DNA of 64,000 nt, from NCBI GenBank assembly GCA_934561395.1, contig CAKTGF010000001.1, positions 397,355 to 461,354 on the forward strand. The letters run 5' to 3'. Positions 59,689 through 64,000 of this stretch are shown piece by piece. The position numbers and the translations under genes were made by a program. The notes beneath the pieces are model-generated. The model had not been told where the DNA came from. It made no database searches and worked only from the letters and a program-made list of their open reading frames with translations. The DNA is from an uncultured Eubacterium sp. GTDB lineage: Bacteria > Bacillota > Clostridia > Oscillospirales > Acutalibacteraceae. Position 1 is the stretch's first letter. Each line of letters opens with the position of its first letter.

Positions 59689-60870
59689 ATGAAATTGACC
59701 TATAAGCACACCCTGCTTGCAGGCTATGCGGGCTACATAACCCAAGCGATAGTTAACAATCTTGCTCCCCTGCTTTTTATCATTTTCAGGGATTCATTTA
59801 ATATTGAACTGTCAAAAATCACACTGCTGATAACCTTTAACTTTCTTATCCAGCTTGGCATTGACGCCTTTTCCTCAAAATTTGTGGATAAAATAGGTTA
59901 TCGCCGTTCAATTGTTACGGCACATATTTTTTCTGCCGTGGGGTTAATTTTAATGGGCGTTTTGCCCTTTGTTTTAAGCAACGCCTTTGCAGGGCTGATT
60001 ATTGCCGCTGTAATTTACGCCATAGGCGGCGGCCTTATCGAGGTGCTTATAAGCCCAATTGTTGAGGCCTGCCCAACGGATAACAAGGCCTCTGCCATGA
60101 GCCTTTTACATTCCTTTTACTGCTGGGGCTCGGTAGCGGTTATTATTGTTACAACACTGCTGCTTAACCTTTTGGGCAAAGATAAATGGTATATTATTGC
60201 AATCGGCTGGGCACTGGTGCCGATAATCAACGGCCTTTTGTTTGCAAGGGTGCCAATTAACACACTTGATTCAAACGAAAGCGTTTCAGGCATAAGGCAG
60301 CTTGCAAAAAGCAAAATGTTTTGGCTTTTTATGATAATTATGATTTGCGCCGGTGCCTCAGAACAGTCAATGAGCCAGTGGGCATCAGCCCTTGCCGAAT
60401 CGGGCCTTGGAGTTTCAAAGGCTGTGGGCGATTTGGCAGGCCCCTGTATGTTCTCGCTTTTAATGGGCACAGCCAGGGTTATTAACTCAAAGCTCAGCTC
60501 AAAAATCAATCTGTCGGGCGCTATGATATGCTGCGGCGTTTTGTGTGCGGCTACCTATCTTTTAACCGCCCTTTCCCCAAGTGCGGCGCTGTCGCTGGCG
60601 GGCTGTGCGATTTGCGGCTTTTCGGTGGGTATAATGTGGCCCTGCGCCTTCAGCATGGCAAGCGAGCATTTTAAAAGCGGCTCAACGGCAATGTTTGCCT
60701 TTCTTGCTCTGGGAGGGGATTTGGGCTGCATGGCAGGACCCAGCCTTGTGGGCGAGATTGCAGGCGCAAGCGGCGACAATTTAAAAGCAGGCCTGCTTAT
60801 AGGCATTATTTTCCCTGTTTCGCTGTGCCTGTGCTGCATTGTGTTAAGGCTAAAAAAAGCCCAAAGTTGA
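59689..60870 (+). CDS. MFS transporter
   Basis: 393 residues, about 12 membrane helices. The MFS-type loop KFVDKIGYRRSIVTAHIFS near residue 64, IYAIGGGLIEVLISPIVEAC near 107 and the later CGFSVGIMWPCAFSMASEHF near 305 resemble FucP/YfkF-type sugar or drug transporters. Substrate unknown. Ribosome binding site AGAAAGG, 12 bases upstream, is unusually distant. Confidence 0.78.
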   Translation: MKLTYKHTLLAGYAGYITQAIVNNLAPLLFIIFRDSFNIELSKITLLITFNFLIQLGIDAFSSKFVDKIGYRRSIVTAHIFSAVGLILMGVLPFVLSNAFAGLIIAAVIYAIGGGLIEVLISPIVEACPTDNKASAMSLLHSFYCWGSVAVIIVTTLLLNLLGKDKWYIIAIGWALVPIINGLLFARVPINTLDSNESVSGIRQLAKSKMFWLFMIIMICAGASEQSMSQWASALAESGLGVSKAVGDLAGPCMFSLLMGTARVINSKLSSKINLSGAMICCGVLCAATYLLTALSPSAALSLAGCAICGFSVGIMWPCAFSMASEHFKSGSTAMFAFLALGGDLGCMAGPSLVGEIAGASGDNLKAGLLIGIIFPVSLCLCCIVLRLKKAQS

Positions 60871-60939
60871 TAGTTCGTTAAAAAATTATTTATTTGAACT
60901 ATATGTTTTTGTGAAAAGTGTAAAATTTACATTTTTTTC

Positions 60940-60968
60940 TTGATTATTTATCACAAACAGTATAAAAT
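60940..60968 (+). promoter_or_regulatory. gap promoter
   Basis: TTGATT (60940-60945), 17 bases, TAAAAT (60963-60968), then CGGAGG before the ATG. Confidence 0.55.
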
Positions 60969-61022
60969 AACACTGTAAATAATAAAGCAATTTATTAAAT
61001 AATTTTTCGGAGGTATTTTCCA

Positions 61023-62036
61023 ATGGTAAAAGTTGCTATTAATGGTTTCGGCCGTATCGGTCGTCTTGCTTTCCGTCAAATGTTTGGCGCAGAAGGCTAC
61101 GAAGTAGTTGCTATCAACGATCTTACAAGCCCAAAGATGCTTGCTCATCTTCTTAAGTATGACTCATCACAGGGTAAGTATGCTCTTGCTGATACAGTAT
61201 CAGCTACTGATGATTCAATCATCGTAGATGGTAAGGAAATTAAGATTTACGCTAAGGCTGACGCTTCTGAGCTTCCTTGGGGCGAGCTTGGTGTTGACGT
61301 TGTACTTGAGTGCACAGGTTTCTACACCTCAAAGGAAAAGGCATCTGCTCACGTTAAGGCAGGCGCTCGTAAGGTAGTTATTTCTGCTCCTGCAGGTAAC
61401 GATCTTCCTACAATCGTTTACAACGTAAACCACGACACACTTACTGCTGAGGATACAGTTATTTCTGCTGCATCTTGCACAACAAACTGCCTTGCTCCTA
61501 TGGCAAAGGCTCTTAACGATTATGCACCTATCCAATCAGGTATCATGTGCACAATCCACGCTTACACAGGCGATCAAATGACTCTTGACGGTCCTCAAAG
61601 AAAGGGCGACCTCAGAAGATCAAGAGCTGCTGCAGTTAACATTGTTCCTAACTCAACAGGCGCTGCAAAGGCAATCGGCCTTGTAATTCCTGAACTTAAC
61701 GGCAAGCTTATCGGCTCAGCTCAGAGAGTTCCTACCCCAACAGGTTCAACAACAATTCTTACAGCAGTTGTTAAGGGCGACGATGTTACTGTTGAAGGCA
61801 TCAACGCTGCTATGAAGGCTGCTGCTACAGAGTCATTCGGCTACAACACAGACGAAATCGTATCTTCAGATATCGTTGGTATGAGATATGGCTCACTCTT
61901 TGATGCAACACAAACAATGGTTCTTCCACTTGACAACGGCCTTTATGAGGTTCAGGTTGTTTCTTGGTATGATAACGAGAACTCATACACATCACAGATG
62001 GTTAGAACAATCAAGTACTTCTCAGAGCTTGGTTAA
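61023..62036 (+). CDS. gap: Glyceraldehyde-3-phosphate dehydrogenase, type I
   Basis: 337 residues. NAD-binding INGFGRIGRLAFRQMFG at the start and the active-site SAASCTTNCLAP (catalytic Cys near 152) are diagnostic, with WYDNENSYTSQMVRT near the C-terminus. It carries out the oxidative step of glycolysis. Codon choice differs sharply from neighbours: CTT, GCT, AAG, AAC and GGC/GGT dominate and rarer codons are avoided, as expected for a very highly expressed gene. Single-gene unit with own promoter and terminator. Confidence 0.96.
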   Translation: MVKVAINGFGRIGRLAFRQMFGAEGYEVVAINDLTSPKMLAHLLKYDSSQGKYALADTVSATDDSIIVDGKEIKIYAKADASELPWGELGVDVVLECTGFYTSKEKASAHVKAGARKVVISAPAGNDLPTIVYNVNHDTLTAEDTVISAASCTTNCLAPMAKALNDYAPIQSGIMCTIHAYTGDQMTLDGPQRKGDLRRSRAAAVNIVPNSTGAAKAIGLVIPELNGKLIGSAQRVPTPTGSTTILTAVVKGDDVTVEGINAAMKAAATESFGYNTDEIVSSDIVGMRYGSLFDATQTMVLPLDNGLYEVQVVSWYDNENSYTSQMVRTIKYFSELG

Positions 62037-62059
62037 TCATTAATCTGATAACAACAAAC

Positions 62060-62088
62060 AAAACTCGGAGCTTTGCTCCGAGTTTTTC
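62060..62088 (+). terminator. Terminator after gap
   Basis: AAACTCGGAGC-TTT-GCTCCGAGTTT stem plus TTC; also usable by the convergent HD gene. Confidence 0.9.
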
Positions 62089-62110
62089 TTCGTCCTTTTT
62101 ACTTTTGGGC

Positions 62111-62788
62111 TTAATCCTCAATATATTCGTCAATCAGCAAATTTCCGTTACTGTATAATTGGCTTAAATATCCGTACAGCCTGTTATAAAACTCCACCGC
62201 CTCGCTTTTCATTCCTAAAACCAGCTCTTTACCCCTTGAGGTCAGTATTTTGTCATATACCCTGCTGAGCTTGTGAATATACTCAGTAAAAAAGCTTTGG
62301 TTGGTTTGGTCGGCGCCGTTTTCAATTTCTCTGCCATTAGTAGTGTATATAGGCTCGTTAATCACGCCCTTATACATCAGGGTTCTTGATATACCAATCA
62401 GCCCTGCCGCATCAATTTTATCCGCATCATAAAGGATTTTTGCCTCAATGGTTTTGGGCACATTGCTGCCCCTGAACCTGTGGCATTTAATGCAATCCGC
62501 CACTTTTAATGCAAAATCACTGTCAAACCCTTTTTCGGTCAGCCAATCATAAGCCTTTTTGCTGCCGTATTCCGCATGGTCAATGCCGGGGGTTTTCAGT
62601 TCCTCCGCCCTGCCTATATCGTGCAGCAGACAGGCTGTTATCAAAACCTCCCTGTCAACCTCTTTTTCGCTGCCGGCAATATCAAGGGCAGTATATAAAA
62701 CCCTGTAAATATGCTCCTCATCATGAACAGACTCGTCGCAGCTTGCCTTCATAAAATCTTCAATTTCTTTAAATGTTTCCCTTTTCAT
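62111..62788 (-). CDS. HD domain phosphohydrolase
   Basis: 225 residues. HD-domain metal residues: HDEEHIYRVLYTALDI near 21, LITACLLHDIGRAEE near 48 (the HD pair), GIDHAEYGSKKAYDWL near 67, and the later Asp in ILYDADKIDAAGL near 119. Members hydrolyse nucleotides or other phosphoesters; the substrate is unknown. It begins 4 bp after the nitrilase-family stop, so the two are co-transcribed. Confidence 0.85.
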   Translation of the reverse strand: MKRETFKEIEDFMKASCDESVHDEEHIYRVLYTALDIAGSEKEVDREVLITACLLHDIGRAEELKTPGIDHAEYGSKKAYDWLTEKGFDSDFALKVADCIKCHRFRGSNVPKTIEAKILYDADKIDAAGLIGISRTLMYKGVINEPIYTTNGREIENGADQTNQSFFTEYIHKLSRVYDKILTSRGKELVLGMKSEAVEFYNRLYGYLSQLYSNGNLLIDEYIED

Positions 62789-62792
62789 TTTA

Positions 62793-63656
62793 TCACTCCG
62801 TTATATATGTCTCAGGTCTCCTATACTTACTACCCCATACTTCTCTTTCTTGATATTGCTTTAAATCTTGCAAATTGATGTTCACTATTGCAATGTTATT
62901 ATCAGTTCCTAGTTCACATATTAGCATATCTCTATAATGTCCTTCTTCTGAATATGCCATACCATCAAAGGCCAATGAATGACCTAGATTCTCTCCTGCA
63001 TAGTTAGCCATTATCATTGGAATCATGTTTTCAAAAGCCCTTGTCCTTAGTTGGGACTTTCTATTTTCATCTATAGAGCAACAATTCGGAATTAGTATTA
63101 TGTCTGCCCCTTTTAATGCCAATGTCCTTGCACTTTCTGGGAATTCTCTATCAAAACAAATCATTGCACCAACTTTTAAGGTTGTTTTATCTATGTTTAA
63201 TTCTGCAACTTTAAATTCTGATCCTGCATTAAGAAAGCTTTCCATAGAGAAAGAGCATGTATGAACTTTTGAATAATTCAAAATAATTTTACCATTACTA
63301 TCAATAATTGAAACAGCATTTTCTGGTTTTCCTTTTGATTTTTTTAAATATGTTATCGCTATTGCTATTTTTAATTTTTTAGCTTGTTTTTTAAACTCAC
63401 AAATATATTTTGAATCATCTTCAATTGCCAAACTATTCCATTTTTCAATTTCTTTATCATGACCTTTTTCGTTAGGATTATCCCATGCAGATTCAAATGG
63501 CGGTTGATATCCAATACTCCACATTTCTGGGAATAGAACCAAATCTGCTCCTAATGCTTTGGCTTCTTCGCATTTTTTTAATCCTACTTTTAAAGAAATG
63601 TCCAAATTGTTTATAATTTGTTTTTCTTGAACAATCGCAATTTTCACATTAGACAT
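62793..63656 (-). CDS. Carbon-nitrogen hydrolase (nitrilase superfamily)
   Basis: 287 residues. The catalytic triad positions are present: Glu in LVLFPEMWSIGY (near 43), Lys in NYSKVHTCSFSMES (near 132) and Cys in AMICFDREFPESARTLA (near 166). Such enzymes cut amide or nitrile C-N bonds; omega-amidase and N-carbamoyl-type enzymes are relatives. The gene is more AT-rich than its neighbours (many ATT, TTA, AAA and TCT codons), which hints at horizontal transfer. AAGGAG precedes the ATG, inside a small overlapping ORF. Confidence 0.87.
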   Translation of the reverse strand: MSNVKIAIVQEKQIINNLDISLKVGLKKCEEAKALGADLVLFPEMWSIGYQPPFESAWDNPNEKGHDKEIEKWNSLAIEDDSKYICEFKKQAKKLKIAIAITYLKKSKGKPENAVSIIDSNGKIILNYSKVHTCSFSMESFLNAGSEFKVAELNIDKTTLKVGAMICFDREFPESARTLALKGADIILIPNCCSIDENRKSQLRTRAFENMIPMIMANYAGENLGHSLAFDGMAYSEEGHYRDMLICELGTDNNIAIVNINLQDLKQYQEREVWGSKYRRPETYITE

Positions 63657-63783
63657 AATGCTTTCTCCTTACTATATACTTATTATTAATAATTAACTCG
63701 TCAAATGAAGAGTTAATAAATTCTCTCATTGCTTCTTCGACAGATTCTATCATTATTCCGTATTGATTTTTAAATGTTTTCAT
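63649..63783 (-). CDS. 44-residue small ORF overlapping the nitrilase-family start
   Basis: 45 codons from ATG 63783 (MKTFKNQYGIMIESVEEAMR) to TAA 63649, overlapping the next gene by 8 bp. The protein looks like a short amphipathic helix (EEAMREFINSSFDELI). No good ribosome binding site precedes it. It may be a leader or translational-coupling peptide for the nitrilase gene, or a relic of a larger gene. Confidence 0.35.
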   Translation of the reverse strand: MKTFKNQYGIMIESVEEAMREFINSSFDELIINNKYIVRRKHYV

Positions 63784-63932
63784 TTTTAAACTTATTATAA
63801 ACAGCTAAAGCTGATGAAAAAACATGGAATATATTATGATATGCATACTCCGGAAAATCAATAATCGAAGTGTAATCATAACTGCATTTTATATTATTTG
63901 GGGCTATATTGCAATGCCCTGCTAAGTCAAGA

Positions 63933-64000
63933 CCTCCGGCTAAGCCGGAGGCTTGAGTAAGCCCTAGAAGGGCTTTTTACGGACACAACCCCTAAAGGGG
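63933..64000. mobile_element. Stacked palindromes resembling an IS200/IS605-type element end, truncated by the window
   Basis: Three hairpins follow one another: CCTCCGGC-TAA-GCCGGAGG (63933-63951), AGCCC-TAGAA-GGGCT (63960-63974) and CCCCTAAAGGGG (63989-64000). Such a series of subterminal hairpins is the look of IS200/IS605-family ends, whose single-strand transposases recognise hairpins. No transposase gene is in the window; it would lie past 64000. The rest of the gap (63784-63932) is AT-rich without recognisable features. Confidence 0.5.

Noticed and set aside
1..64000. CRISPR array
   Set aside because: The only regular direct repeats are the 39-bp coding repeats at 21047-21514, which have no spacers and encode protein; no cas genes are seen.

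Overview
The window looks like a chromosome segment of a spore-forming, moderately AT-rich Clostridia, most like gut Oscillospiraceae/Ruminococcaceae. This rests on a yqfC-yqfD sporulation pair, strong AGGAGG-type ribosome binding sites, TTGACA/TATAAT promoters, typical Firmicutes riboswitches (TPP, yybP-ykoY type), a DnaD/DnaC-type primosome pair and many Clostridia-type proteins. It is mostly core metabolism, with an accessory patch near 51.9-54.1 kb and probable mobile-element DNA at the right edge.

Layout. 0-8.1 kb: a minus-strand operon for aromatic amino acids (tyrA, aroB, aroA, aroC, pheA), continuing into a VTT membrane protein, galactokinase and a lipid kinase cut by the window start. 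8.1-13.2 kb: a 1573-residue secreted FIVAR-like protein, followed by a 50-residue acidic peptide. 13.3-16.3 kb: argG-argH behind a highly structured leader. 16.4-19.7 kb (plus): DegV, an RluA-type pseudouridine synthase, a zinc-dependent phospholipase C-like protein, luxS. 19.7-25.6 kb (minus): thioesterase, HAD-Nudix fusion, cysteine desulfurase, thiI and a membrane protein with twelve 39-bp repeats. 25.6-26.8 kb: a two-gene unit (67-residue protein plus sigma-region-4-like protein) behind a promoter holding a LexA-type box, and a divergent small RNA gene of about 100 nt. 26.8-28.8 kb: pyridoxamine kinase and a polysialyltransferase-like protein. 28.9-34.9 kb (plus): yqfC, yqfD, uxuA, uxuB, then a manganese-type riboswitch and terminator before lemA and a DUF2207 protein.

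34.9-45.8 kb: a histidine phosphatase and PnuC; a divergent TetR-controlled cluster (class II aldolase and class III aminotransferase against TetR and an FGGY kinase); a Cys-rich protein; an endonuclease/phosphatase-domain membrane protein; a GPH sugar symporter. 46-48.7 kb: two GH25 lysozyme-type proteins. 48.8-51.8 kb: a thiamine-precursor ABC transporter operon under a TPP riboswitch. 51.9-54.1 kb: a decayed prophage patch next to tRNA-Pro, with a phage-type Prp fused in frame to a deleted MFS transporter, a truncated MuF-type head protein with a JAMM-like C-terminus, and a 57-residue protein. 54.3-62.8 kb: iron alcohol dehydrogenase, DnaC and DnaD primosome proteins, thioredoxin, PutP-type symporter, MFS transporter, GAPDH, HD hydrolase. 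62.8-64 kb: a more AT-rich nitrilase-family gene, a 44-codon ORF, and stacked palindromes like an IS200/IS605-type end.

All calls come from reading the sequence and recalled family motifs; no database search was run. The least explained items are the LexA-box sigma-like unit, the small RNA, the TetR kinase/aldolase/aminotransferase cluster, the manganese-riboswitch link to lemA, and the MuF-JAMM protein with its small partner.
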